Of a stretch of DNA of 64,000 bases, positions 21,965 through 32,869 are shown piece by piece. Position 1 is the first letter of the stretch. Each line of letters starts with the position of its first letter. The notes under the pieces are model-generated. The model saw only the letters and a list, made by a program, of their open reading frames with translations, did not search any database and was not told where the DNA came from. The position numbers and the translations under genes were made by a program. This stretch comes from Erodium maritimum (lineage: Eukaryota > Streptophyta > Magnoliopsida > Geraniales > Geraniaceae), in assembly GCA_963921825.1 (NCBI GenBank), contig OY997591.1, positions 51,295,825 through 51,359,824 of the forward strand. Direction: 5' to 3'.

Positions 21965-23745
21965 CATGGCACCTGTTTACGTACCGAGAGGAACCAGGAG
22001 ACGCCCAACTAGGGGCCGAGGGCAGCCACCTGCTAGTGATCAGGCAGGGGCATCTAGCGCCCAAGGTGCTACTTCTACGGAGCACCAGAGAGATGAGGTC
22101 GGGCCGTTAGGGTTACCGCCCAGGGCTCCTCCAGTCGCAACGCCGACTCAGGCGACCCCTCTGGAGGAGGTGGTTCGCGCAGTTCTTGCAGCGATCAGCG
22201 CTCAGTAGGGGACTATAGCACCGACATCAGAGACCGTGCCTGCTGCTACCACAGCCGCAGCTGAGAGACCGGGTCAGAGTGACAGCCATACGGCCCAGGC
22301 TCTCAGAGATTTCCGTAGGCTGGGCACGCCAGTCTATTCCGGGGGGTCAGACCCCGAGGCAGCCGCGGGGTGGCTTGAGCGGATTACCCGCAATCTTGAT
22401 ACTTCTGGGTATCTGATGGTCGACTGATGGTATCTTTCGCGACCTTTCAGCTCGAGGTGGAGGCGTACTACTGGTGGCAACATGTGCAGACCAGTGTTGG
22501 AGATGATTTCGAGTTATTCAACAGACTGTTCCTGGAGCAGTATTTTCCTCGATCTGTTCGAGATGACAGGCACCAGCAGTTCCTGGAACTGCGTCAGAGA
22601 TGGATGACCGTCTCGGAGTATGAGGCGAGGTTCACATCCCTGTCTCACTTCGCTCCAGAGATGGTGCAGACCGAGGAGAGCTGCTGCAGGCGTTTTGAGA
22701 GAGGACTCGTCCCGTCTATCGCGGATCGAGTCATTGCCTTCAGGTCGGAGGACTATTCTGCACTAGTGGACCAGGCACTAGCTGTGGAGAGGCACTTTCG
22801 GGAGACCGCCAGAGCGCGGGAGATCAGGCCGAGGACGAGTGGCTTCTTGAGGCCGTCCGAGGGACGTGATCCTAGGAGGCAGAGGATCTCAGGAAGCGTG
22901 GTGGGCCCAAAACCCACAAGCGTCACAATCTCCAGCTCCTTCTACCCCTGCTGGAAGAGTGAAGTATTAAGAATCAAACCTTTAAAACGACCTTTTTGGC
23001 TTGACACCCCGGTTAACGGGCAAGGAGATGGACGAGTGTGTGCCATGCGTGTGAGATTAGAGTAGAGTGTGTTTCCTTAAGTTCTTTCCAGAGGAGCCGA
23101 TCGGATTGTCGCCAGTTCTCGAGGTCGACATTGGAATTGACCTAAAGCCAGAGACGACGCCAACATCCTTGGACCAAGTAGATTTGCGCCAGCAGAGTTG
23201 ACCAAACCGAATGTCAATCTGGATGGCCAGAAAGAAGGGATGCATGTCCGAGCACATCGCCGTGAAGAACGCAGCACGCTTCGTGAACAAGAGAAGTGGA
23301 GCGCAGAGGAGGCATGAAGACCACCGGAAGCTGGACCGAATCACGACGAAGAACCGATACTCAGCGCCGACGCGATAAAGTTTTAGAAGAAGATGGTCAA
23401 CAACGACGACACCAAGGATCATGAGCATGTAGCGGATTGAGGAGAGAGTTCGTGCCGCGTAGCAGTGGAGAAGACGTACTGCGAGAGTCACATCATTCAC
23501 GCCTTACGTTACAGGTGGGTAACACCGAGAGGTACAACGACATCAGGCGTTACTCACGACAGAGCAGGACGCGGAGAGCGAGAGCCGAATTCGTATCCAA
23601 GCGTTTACCTCGTCAACAAGGAAAGGACAAACATCAGCGCCCCTTGAGGATTAGTACAACCACGAAGTTTACGCCATGGAAGTGTGAGCATCTCACGTTG
23701 GGATCCGAAAACAGTTAGCCGAGTGCGACTACCACAAGCTTCTAG
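21965..23745 (+). pseudogene. Ty3 retrotransposon gag-pol remnant, plus strand
   Basis: The gag start is MAPVYVPRGTRRRP (21965), closely matching the minus-strand gag at 28561. The retrotransposon gag core follows (QALRDFRRLGTPVYSG, WLERITRNLDTSG near 22290-22410, then VEAYYWWQHV and EQYFPRSVRDDRHQQFLELR to about 22900), with stops at about 22206 and 22427. After about 23060 only shredded pol remains: an RT-entry segment matching the FPEEF...GLP region, then a jump to an integrase zinc-finger segment (VPRSSGEDVLRESHHSRL near 23450, then SKRLPRQQGKDKHQRP in which the zinc-binding cysteines are lost). It cannot make a functional product. Confidence 0.85.
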
Positions 23746-23763
23746 GCCAGTAACACGATGGCA

Positions 23764-23824
23764 CCGACGTTCCAAAACGATAACTTTAACAATTTAATTC
23801 TTTTAAACCGGGGCGGGCTTTACA
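23764..23824 (-). repeat. Truncated 3' LTR stub
   Basis: The first 61 bp of the 3' LTR (minus orientation TGTAAAGCCCGCCCCGG). It is preceded, in the element's own sense, by the polypurine tract and TAGAT. Homology to the full LTR stops abruptly at 23764, where decayed plus-strand pol begins. Confidence 0.88.
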
Positions 23825-23875
23825 ATCTACCCCCCTTACAAGAATTTCGTCCTCGAAATTTAAAACGGACGTACC

Positions 23876-26800
23876 TCAAGGGTCGAACAGGCTGGGGTAC
23901 TTCGCATGGACCTCGTCCTCGCGCTCCCAAGTCGACTCTGCTCCGTGGTGCTTCCACTGCACACGTACCAGTGGGATAGTCTTGTCCCGCAGGACCCTGT
24001 CTCGTCGATCCACAATCCTGCCTGACTGTTCCTCATAAGAAACGTCCTCCGCCACCTCGATGTCGGCCCACTCAATCACCTGGGAGGGATCCGCAGTGTA
24101 CTTCCGCAGTTGGGAAACGTGGAAAACATCGTGCACGTTCCCAAGCTGCGGTGGCAATGCAAGGCGATAGGCAACTGCTCCAACTCTGCCCAAGATCTCG
24201 AAGGGTCCTCTAAACCGCGGGGCCAACTTGCCCCCGCCGCGGTTGAACCGCAAAAGGCCCTTCTTCGGGCCCACCCTCAGAAATACATGATCACCAATCG
24301 AAAACTCAAGAGGCCTGCGCCGTCCATTTGCATAACTCTTCTGGCGACTCTGCGTGGTCCTCAACCGATCTCGAATCAGTGCGACCTTCTCGGTCGTCTC
24401 CTGGACAATCTCCGGATCAAATAGGCTTCGGTCTCCTACCTCTGCCCAACACACGGGCGACCTGCACGGCCTACCATACAACGCCTCAAACGGTGCCATC
24501 CCAATATTGGCCTGGAAGCTGTTGTTGTAAGAAAACTCCTCTAAAGGTAAGTGGTCCTCCCATGACCCCCGAAAGTCCAACACACAGGCTCGCAACATAT
24601 CCTCCAATATCTTGATAGTGCGCTCTAACTGACCATCAGTCTGCGGATGATATGTTGTGCTAAGCAAGACCTCGGTCCCCAGCTCTTTCTGCAAACTCTC
24701 GCAGATTCTGGAGGTGAAACGCGGGTCTCGATCGGACACAATCGACACCGGTACACCGTGAAGATGGATAATCTCTCGGACATACAACTGGTTCAAGGTA
24801 TCAACCGTATCAGTCATCCTGATGGCTAGAAAGTATGCCGACTTGGTCAGTCGGTCGACCACTACCCAAACTGCGTCGTGTACTCTCGGCGACCTCGACA
24901 ATCCACTCACAAAATTCATCATGACGTGCTCCCAGTTCCACTCTACAATCGGTAACAGCTGTAGCAAGCCGGTGGGACGCTGATGCTCGGCCTTCACCTG
25001 CTGACAAGTGAGGCACCTCGAAACAAACTCTGCAACAGTCCTACGCATCCCGCTCCACCAGAAATGCCTTCTGATGTCTTGATACATCTTGGTGCCACCC
25101 GAGTGCACATCAAGACGGGAATGATAAGACTCTCTCAGTACATCATCTCGACAACTCCGCGGCACAAACAGTCTCCCTCGGTATAGCAAACCCAGATCAG
25201 TACCCTGTACCCAGTCCTCACCGTCAGTACTGCTGGTGATCCTCGCTCGGATCTCTACCGTCTCGACATCTCCGGCCTGTGCTTCCAACACACGGGCAAT
25301 AAGTGTGGGTTGCGCCACCAACGAACACATGGCAACGCCATCGGTGATCTCATCAAGATCGAGCCGAAACATGCTCAGCTCCTCCATCATGTCCCACTCC
25401 CGAACAGATATACTAGCAACACTGTGAGTCGACTTCCTACTCAGGGCATCGGCGACAACGTTCGCCTTGTCCGGATGGTAAAGTAGCTTGAAATCGTAAT
25501 CCTCCAACAACTCTATCCATCGCCTCTGGTGCATGTTCAAATTGGGCTGGGAGAAAATATACTTTAGGCTCTTGTGATCCGAAAACACACGGAAACGCTC
25601 ACCATACAAATAATGCCTACAGCTCTTCAGAGCAAAAACCACAGCTGCCAACTCTAGATCATGGGTCGGGTAGTTGCGCTCATGTATCTTCAACTGCCTC
25701 GAGCCATATGCAACTACCTTCCCGGACTGCATCAACACACATCCAAGTCATTCACCGAACGCATCACAGTACACATCATACCTAACTCCACGCTCTGACA
25801 CTATCAACTCGGGAGCAGTGGTCAAACGAGCCTTCAGCTCGATAAAGGAGTGCTCACACTCGTCAGTCCAGAAAAACTCAACCCCCTTGCGGGTCAAAGC
25901 AGTCATCGGTGCGGCTAGACGTGAAAAGTCCTAGACGAACCGTCGGCAGTATCCTGCCAATCCCATGAAGCTACGGATCTCAAACACACTCTTGGGCCGT
26001 GCCCACTTCGATACTGCGTCGATCTTCGACGGATCGACTAGAATACCCTCTCGGGACACAACATGTCCGAGGAACTTCACCTCAGCGAGACAGAACTCAC
26101 ACTTCTCTAAGTTTCCGTACAACTGATGAGTACGAAACAAAGTCAAAACCGTCCTCAAATGCTCCTCATGTGCCTCCTCACTAGGCGAGTAAATCCGTAT
26201 GTCATCAACAAACACCACGACAAATTGATCCAGGTAGGGTCGGAATATCCCGTTCATCAGATCCATGAACGCTGCAGGTGCATTCGTCAACCCGAACGGC
26301 ATCATCAGAACTCGTAGTGCCCATATCGAGTCCTAAACGCGGTCTTCTCCACGTCCTCATCCCGAACCCTCAACTGGTAGTACCCAGATCGAAGATCAAT
26401 CTTCGAGAAGCACTTTGCTCCTCTCAGCTGATCAAACAAGTCATCGATCCTCGGCATCGGATAATGGTTCTTCACCGTAACCCGGTTCAACTTCCGGTAA
26501 TCAATGCACATCCTCAGTGTTCCGCCCTTCTTCTTCACAAAGAGGGCAGGTGCTCCCCACGGCGACGCACTCAGGCGGATAAAACCCTTCTCCCAAAGCT
26601 CCTCGAGTTGTCACTTCAGCTCGACCAACTCGGCTGGTGCAAACCGATATGGGGCCATAGAGATCGGCGCCGTACCTGGGATCAAGTCGATCCTAAACTC
26701 CACCTCGCGCACCGACGGTAAACCTGAAAACTCCTCCGGAAAGACCTCCGGGAACTCGCATACTACCCTTGGTAGCTCTCTGCTCTGCACGTCATCAGCC

Positions 26801-27009
26801 TCATCTCCCATAGTCAACGCAGATAGGAGTACTCCGCTCCTACTGACCAGATGACAGGTAACGACCGTGTCGCCCAACACTACGGTCACTTGTCGTCGAT
26901 AACAATCGATCGACGCTCGGTACCTCTTCATCCAATCCATTTCCAGGATCACATCGAACGATGTCATGTCTAGCACAAGTAAGTCACCATAAAACAGGCA
27001 ATCCGCCAC
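23876..27009 (-). pseudogene. Ty3 pol polyprotein (PR-RT-RH-IN-chromo), broken
   Basis: Protease tail near 26960-26930 (FDVILEMDW). RT segments: [19 protein letters not shown] (about 26535), [29 protein letters not shown] (26300) and the catalytic FVDD at about 26215. RNase H and tether from 25738. Integrase has an HHCC finger (YHSRLDVH with CLTC near 25000) and DDE residues in [20 protein letters not shown] and [11 protein letters not shown]. The C-terminus (24100-23876) ends with a chromodomain-like [20 protein letters not shown]. Stops or shifts near 26610, 26305, 25931 and 25740 break it, whereas the 620-codon RH-IN-chromo part is still open. It lies between gag and the polypurine tract, as expected. 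Confidence 0.9.
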
Positions 27010-27140
27010 TCAGATCTCACAAGCCCGACACACAGTCCTCAGAACTACCTCTCCCGTCACAGGGGTACCGAGACACAACAGTCTACTTAGAAACTCCACC
27101 CACAACCTCAACATGCTCCAGTATCGAACAGAAAAGATGC

Positions 27141-28561
27141 TCATGAATTATAAAGTAAACACGTACCCTGTGTAGCCTCATGGCCGGCGTGACGTCCCTC
27201 AGCCCTAGAGTCGGTGACGACATACACCTGACCCTGCTGTCCCGGGGGTCCGCCTCTCAGAGGTGGTGGAAGTGCCACCCGCTGCGCAGCTCGATGTCTC
27301 GGCGCTGGTGCACTCGCTGCCTGCCTCGACGCTCTCTGCGTCTGAGTCTGACGCTGCTGGAACTGTGGCGACTTCCCAGTCTGCGACTGTTGTGGTCGCT
27401 GAGCTGACGCCACCGAAGACTGGTCGGGGCACCTGGAAGCGAAGTGTCCTGGCCGGCCACATCGATGGCACAGTGGTGGCCCGGCACTCAACCTCTCCTT
27501 AGGTCTACCCATCGGACGATCGGCTGGTCCGCAATTCATCTGATAGTCCCGAGCCATATGGCCTGGCTGCCCACAACGATAGCAAGTGCACCCTGATATA
27601 GAAGGTCCCACAGAAGCTACTGACCCGACCTGTCGTGGTCCTCCAACTGTACCTAAGGCTGGAACGATCCCGAGGTCCTCTGCCTCCTCGAATCTCGAGT
27701 CTCAGACGACCTTAGTGAGCCGCTCGGTCTAGGCCTGACCTCTAGAGCTTTGGCTGACTCGCGAAATCGCCGCTCCACAGTCAAGGCCTGCTCCACAAGA
27801 TCAGAAAACACATGGGTCCTCAACACAGCGACCCGGTCAACAATCGCAGGACGGAGTCCTCCCTCAAAACGTCGGCACCTGAGGACCTCCGTCTGCACCA
27901 TCTCCTGAGCGAAGCGAGATAAGGAGGTGAACCTTGCCTCGTACTCAGACACCGACAGACCCTCCTATCGCAGCTCCAGGAACTGCTGACGCCCGTCATC
28001 CAGAACAGCCTACGGAAAGTACTGATCGAGGAAGCGCTGTCCAAACAGCACAAAGTCGTCCCCCACTCGGGCCTACTCTCGGCGCCACCAGTGGTAGGCC
28101 TCCCCTTCCAGATGGAAGGCTGAGAACGATACCCGGAGCCTACCGCTCACTACCCCAGAGGTATAAAGGTTGCGGGTGATCATCTCCAGCCATCGCTCGG
28201 CTGCCTCGGGGTCAGGCTCCCCGATAAACACAAGCGTGCCTAGCTTGCGGAAATCTCGCAATGCTTGTGCAGTGTAGCTATCGACCTGCGTAGGTCCCTC
28301 AGAAGTCGCTGCAGTCGCAGCAGGTACAGTCTCCGGAGTAGGCAATGTAGCCTCTCTACGGGCAAAGGCATCTGCCAGTCCCTGAACGGTGCGGGTCAGC
28401 TCCTCCAAAGCTGCCGCCTGGGCTGTCTCAGCCCTCTCGTGCCCCTCCGCGGGCGCACCCTGGGCACTAGTCGCCCCAACAGACTCGGCAGTAGGCTGCT
28501 GTCCTCGGCCTCCAGCGGGCCGTCTCCTCGTTCCTCGAGGAACATAACTCGGTGCCTTCAT
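27141..28561 (-). pseudogene. Ty3 gag, broken
   Basis: I take the start at 28561 (MKAPSYVPRGTRRRPAGGRG) because the plus-strand copy aligns from there. The gag core is SYTAQALRDFRKLGTLVF and WLEMITRNLYTSG (28280-28180), then FLDQYFP and SEYEARFTSLSRFAQEM (27950). Two zinc knuckles follow at 27590-27430: CYRCGQPGHMARDY, in which the last cysteine has become tyrosine, and an intact CHRCGRPGHFASRC. Stops near 28073, 27965 and 27653 interrupt the frame. The protein would package the element's RNA. Confidence 0.87.
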
Positions 28562-29409
28562 GTAGATCCTTTGTACGGCCAACACACAGATTTCAGTTTC
28601 TCAAGTCGAAAAGGATACGCGTTTATAATAATAACTAACACCACACACAATCCAGTCAGTACTACTCAGTAATAATATACTTAATATAGTATAGTCACAC
28701 AATTGCACACAACAAAGAAGTCAGCACACTAGTGTTTCACACAGACCATATATACACACAGCAGGGTCACACCCAGATTCACTTTAACAACACTTTCACA
28801 CTTAAGTCACACAAACTACCACTTATACTCCAAAGCAAATTCAAAAAGTCCAACCTCGATTTAGTTCAAGTTCCTAACACATTCTCATTCCAATATAGCA
28901 TTCATGTTGATCTATCGTCGTTACAACCCTGTTCAAGCGTCCTCGAATTACGTTGTAACCACTCGACATCCCACCATTTACGTCCAGCTACCGTGGCCCC
29001 TATAGCTGAATCGTGATGGTACATACACTTCAGTTTCTGTAGAAAATCGGGCATAACCCGTTCGTTAATCAAGTCAACCATCCGCTTATGCGGGAAAACC
29101 AGATACCAATTGCACATAGTCCTCAATACCAACACACCTCGGGTCTCAGTAATTTCACTCTTGCCGCCCGGCCAAGTCCATTCTTGGTACAACAGTTAAG
29201 TCAAATCATGACCATAACCACACAGGTTCACCAAAAGTCTACGGCACTCAGGTCGGACGTTTTACCAACCCGAGACTCTTCCGTCTCGTTTCTACGCATA
29301 GGACATCTCCGACTTGCGTAACTGACACACAGCAACCTAACGACCTAACTCTACCCACCTAGGTGACGTACAGTCTGAAGTTTTGAAAAATCATTTCAAA
29401 ATGAAACCA
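28562..29409 (-). other. Untranslated leader of the minus-strand Ty3 element
   Basis: The 0.85-kb sequence between the primer-binding site and gag has no conserved reading frame. Plant Ty3 elements commonly have leaders of this length. Confidence 0.6.
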
Positions 29410-29422
29410 GGCTCTGATACCA
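29410..29422 (-). promoter_or_regulatory. Primer-binding site, initiator tRNA-Met
   Basis: Read on the minus strand the sequence is TGGTATCAGAGCC, the standard plant initiator-methionine tRNA primer site. It lies three bases inside the 5' LTR end (TGTGACA at 29426), which fixes both the LTR boundary and the element's orientation. Confidence 0.95.
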
Positions 29423-29425
29423 AAT

Positions 29426-31950
29426 TGTCACACCCCAAATCCGGTTTTGATCGGATTCGAGACGCGAACTTAAGATAAATAATGATAAAGTAATAAAGAT
29501 AAATAAACGGGTCTCAAATGTAAAGTAAGGTTCCAGAAGTTCAAATGAGTCAACAGCTCGATGAAAGTACTAGTAGATGAGTCAAAATAGTAAAAGGTAA
29601 AGTACGTCGCTAGACACTAGATAAACCCTCGCCAGCTCCCAAGCTCCGAGAATCCTGCTAGTAGTGATCCCGCTCAACACCTGAAACACCACAAAGTAAG
29701 GGGGTGAGCTTACGCTCTATAGGCAAAGTAGTTAAGGTTCTGAACTACAGTTCACCACCACGGGTAACCGTTCAATTAGGACATACTAGTAAGGCACATC
29801 TATAAACAAGCCTACAGGCAATTCTCAGTTACCAGTCACTTTCACAAGTCATAAACCATTTAGAAAAACGCACAAAGCCAACCAACAAGCATAAAACACA
29901 CATCAAGATACACACAGATATCGTACAACAGTTTCCAACATCATTGAATGCACAAAGCCACTTATATCGTACTAGACCACACATCATCAGTCCTGATATC
30001 TTCCCCTCACTGAGACTGAGGGTAACATCCTCGACCGGAAATCCCTCAGTCCGATGTCTTCCCGTCACACAGACTCGGGGCAATACTTACCATACGTACT
30101 GGACCGGCACACACTTCGGTCGTACATCGTCCCAGACTACGAGTCATCGGGGTACTAATCACGCCATCCTTGGCCTCGATACACTACACCAGAACTATCC
30201 CTCGGTGTAAGTATCGCTCCGGTTACGTCTACTCTTGGAACACACAACAAGAGTATAACACGCAGCACAAAGCCATAGTTGGTCTCGGTATATCAACCAA
30301 ACCAGTTCAACATAACACACAAACCGGTCTATCACTCACCCGGTCATATCACAACCAGGGGTTCACGTTATATCAAACATGGCACACTTGCCCACACACA
30401 GTCACATCATGCAACACCGAGTATAATCTTGTTTAGACTCTCACACAGCAGTTATAGCACACAACACGCAATCCTAAGGCTCGACATGACCCATCTACCA
30501 GCACGAAAATTCCTAAGAGAAGAAAGCAAGTACAACTAGTGAATCACATCCTACATGTTACTAATACTCGTCCGGTATTTAATAATCGAAAGCGGCTATT
30601 CTAGTGAATCACATCCTATATGTCAACTACGACCTTTCCGTTTATTATTTTTTTCTAATCATGCATGCTAGTAACTTTCCGTAATTAAAGCGGTATCCGC
30701 TACTTTCCCTACCTCAAGACGATCACAACAGCTGCGTCTCCTAGCTGCTAACGTCCTGGCCTAACTCCGAGTCTTGTCGGGCGAAGTCTAAGTCTGGGTT
30801 TAACAGGTAAAAAGTCCAGTCAGTCCCGGTAGTCCAAAGGTCCTCAGATTTTTCCAATTAGTCCTTTAATTAACCATTTTTAAACCAATTAAATAAAATT
30901 AATTAATTATTAAAACTGTCCGACCCGGATCCGAGAAACAGACCCGAATCCGACCCGGATCCGACCCGTATCCGACCCGGTCCAGAAACCAGACCCGACC
31001 AGACCAAGAAGCGACCCGGAACCGGCTCCAGACCCGACCCGAACCCGGTCCAGACCCGAGTCCAGATCCCGGACCTCAGATCTGGGCTTGGCCCAATGGC
31101 CCGTCCTGATCCAGGGCCCGTGTCCTGGACCAAGTCCGTCCAGCCCTAAGGCCTACGTCCGTCTGGCCCAAAGCTCGGCCTGGCCCAAGGCCCGCTCAAG
31201 CTCGAGTCCGAGCTGGATCCAGCTCCGGCGAGGCCAGGGTTCTCCGGCCGCCGTCGACGACGTCAGGCGAGCTCGTAGGGGGAGAAATGAGGGCGGAGAC
31301 GAGCGTCAGGTTCAGGGCGAGGTCGTGGCCGTGGCGGTGGTGTCTCGAGCGCGAACCCACGCTCGCTCCCGTCTTAGATCTGGCGAGCTCAAGCATCGCC
31401 GGCGATGGTTTCGGCTGACATCGAGCACGGGAAGACGCGTTTGCAGGCGAGGCGAGCTCGGGGAAGAAGCAAAAAAGGGGCGAGGGGCACGAACCCTCGT
31501 CGTTCCTCCGGCGTCGTCGCTGACACGAGCTCGGCATCGAACCAGAGAGGGTTTCTCCGGCGATGGCTCGATCCCGTGCACGGTGGGGCTCGGTTGCTCT
31601 CAGAAGGGAAGAAGATGAGGGCGAGGTGAGGCGATGGCGAGGTCGTATGAGGAGAAGGAGATCGAGAGGGAGAGGAGGAGAACGAGAGAGGAGAGAGAGA
31701 GATCGGCGCTGCGTTATGCTTCGGGACGCGTGCACACGCGAGGAAGAAGACGAGGGGCGTAGGGTTTGGCTCGTCTTCTGATGGGCCCAAGTCCGGCCCA
31801 GACCTTGCCCAGCCCAAACTTCTCCTTTGCCTTTTTTTATTTACTTTATTTTTCGCACTCGATCCAATTTTCCACCCCGTTTTCCAACCCCGACGTTCCA
31901 AAACGATAACTTTAACAATTTAATTCTTTTAAACCGGGGCGGGCTTTACA
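29426..31950 (-). repeat. 5' LTR of the minus-strand Ty3 element
   Basis: A 2525-bp LTR running, in element sense, from TGTAAAGCCCGCCCCGG to GGGGTGTGACA. It contains a GC-rich stretch with many GACCCG(G/A)ATCCG-type motifs (30915-31080) and a purine-rich stretch on the plus strand (31600-31760), plus frames that are open only because of composition. The right-hand neighbour 31951-32869 is not part of it. Confidence 0.88.
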
Positions 31951-32869
31951 GTGAGTGTGAACCCTAAGGTGGACATACCGTGAAGATACCTAGTCCGATG
32001 TGTTGTTCCGGTATGGTATATGACTATGTACCCTGATGTGCGTTTCCGGGAAGACGTCTAGGCCGATGTGCGTTTCTGGTATGGCGTGTGACTGTTTACC
32101 CCGAGGGGGTAGTTCCGGGAAGATATCTAGGCCGATGTGCGTTTCCGGTACGATATGTTACTTGTTACTGGTTTCGTCCCGATGATCTGTGGTCCTTTGA
32201 AGACATTTCCGGGACCTCTGACGATACGCATTCTGAGGGAATGCTTCGGGAAGTCCTGACAGCATGTGTCTCCTCTGAACCGAGGGGCAATCTGATATGA
32301 CGTACCAGTCGGCGTACAGATCAGAGTCGTGGGTTTGATATTTATTTTTCTTGGTATCTGTGTGCTTCTTTAATTTAATCGGTTCCTTGTTACATTCGTT
32401 ACCTTTCCGTTGATATCCTTGAGTGTTACTTCCTTTAAAGCATTGGAACTCTTAGTGATCTATATTCGCGCCCCTTTTTGGTTAATCGTAATAATTATAA
32501 ACTTCGAATAATTGTACTAATCGATTTTATTGATAAAACACTGATTCTTTTATTTTACCACTTTTTCCTACTGAGCGTAAGCTCACCCCCTTCGTGTTTA
32601 ATGTTGTTATACAGGTTTCCTAGTGGAGTAGACTTAGAGTTTTCTTCGGGACTCGGGAGTTCCTGGAGGATCGGGTGTCTTATTGTAGTTGGACGTACTT
32701 TCCATCTTGTATCGAACAATATTTTATTATGTTTTTGACTCTTTGGTTGAACTTGTTTATGAGGATTACTTGAGTTTTACTTTATCAAAGTTTTATTTAT
32801 TTATTGTTAGTTATCCTTTTTTTTTACTCAAGTCTCGAGTCCGGTCAAAACCGGATTTGGGGCGTGACA
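31951..32869 (+). repeat. Terminal part of a plus-oriented Ty3 LTR
   Basis: The sequence ends GGATTTGGGGCGTGACA at 32869. It carries, in inverse sense, motifs of the 29426 LTR (GAGCGTAAGCTCACCCCC near 32573 versus GGGGGTGAGCTTACGCTC near 29700). It therefore reads as the last 0.9 kb of an LTR in plus orientation, consistent with the plus-strand gag-pol remnant at 21965-23745. Its other part was displaced by insertion of the minus-strand element at 31950. Tandem motifs of the type GATGTGCGTTTCCGG recur at 32030-32150. Confidence 0.75.

Larger units (their letters stand above)
23764..31950 (-). mobile_element. Ty3 (chromovirus-like) LTR retrotransposon
   Basis: Read on the minus strand the order is complete: 5' LTR (31950-29426), PBS, leader, gag, protease, RT, RNase H, integrase, polypurine tract (about 23830-23837, AAGGGGGG) and 3' LTR. 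The 3' LTR is only a 61-bp stub. Its 23764-23824 sequence is identical in pattern to 31890-31950 (CCGACGTTCCAAAACGATAA ... GGGCTTTACA), so the outer part of that LTR was lost. PR-RT-RH-IN order identifies Ty3 elements. A chromodomain-like C-terminus suggests a chromovirus of the Tekay/Del type; the clade is inference. Several stops and frameshifts make it non-autonomous now. Confidence 0.9.

Noticed and set aside
24110..27502. Many plus-strand frames opposite Ty3 gag-pol
   Set aside because: They are shadows of the minus-strand polyprotein; none has family motifs, while the minus frames contain RT, integrase and zinc knuckle motifs.
31088..31901. Long open frames on both strands in GC-rich DNA
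   Set aside because: They lie within the Ty3 LTR, overlap on opposite strands and are rich in arginine, serine and proline from composition. No conserved domain was seen.
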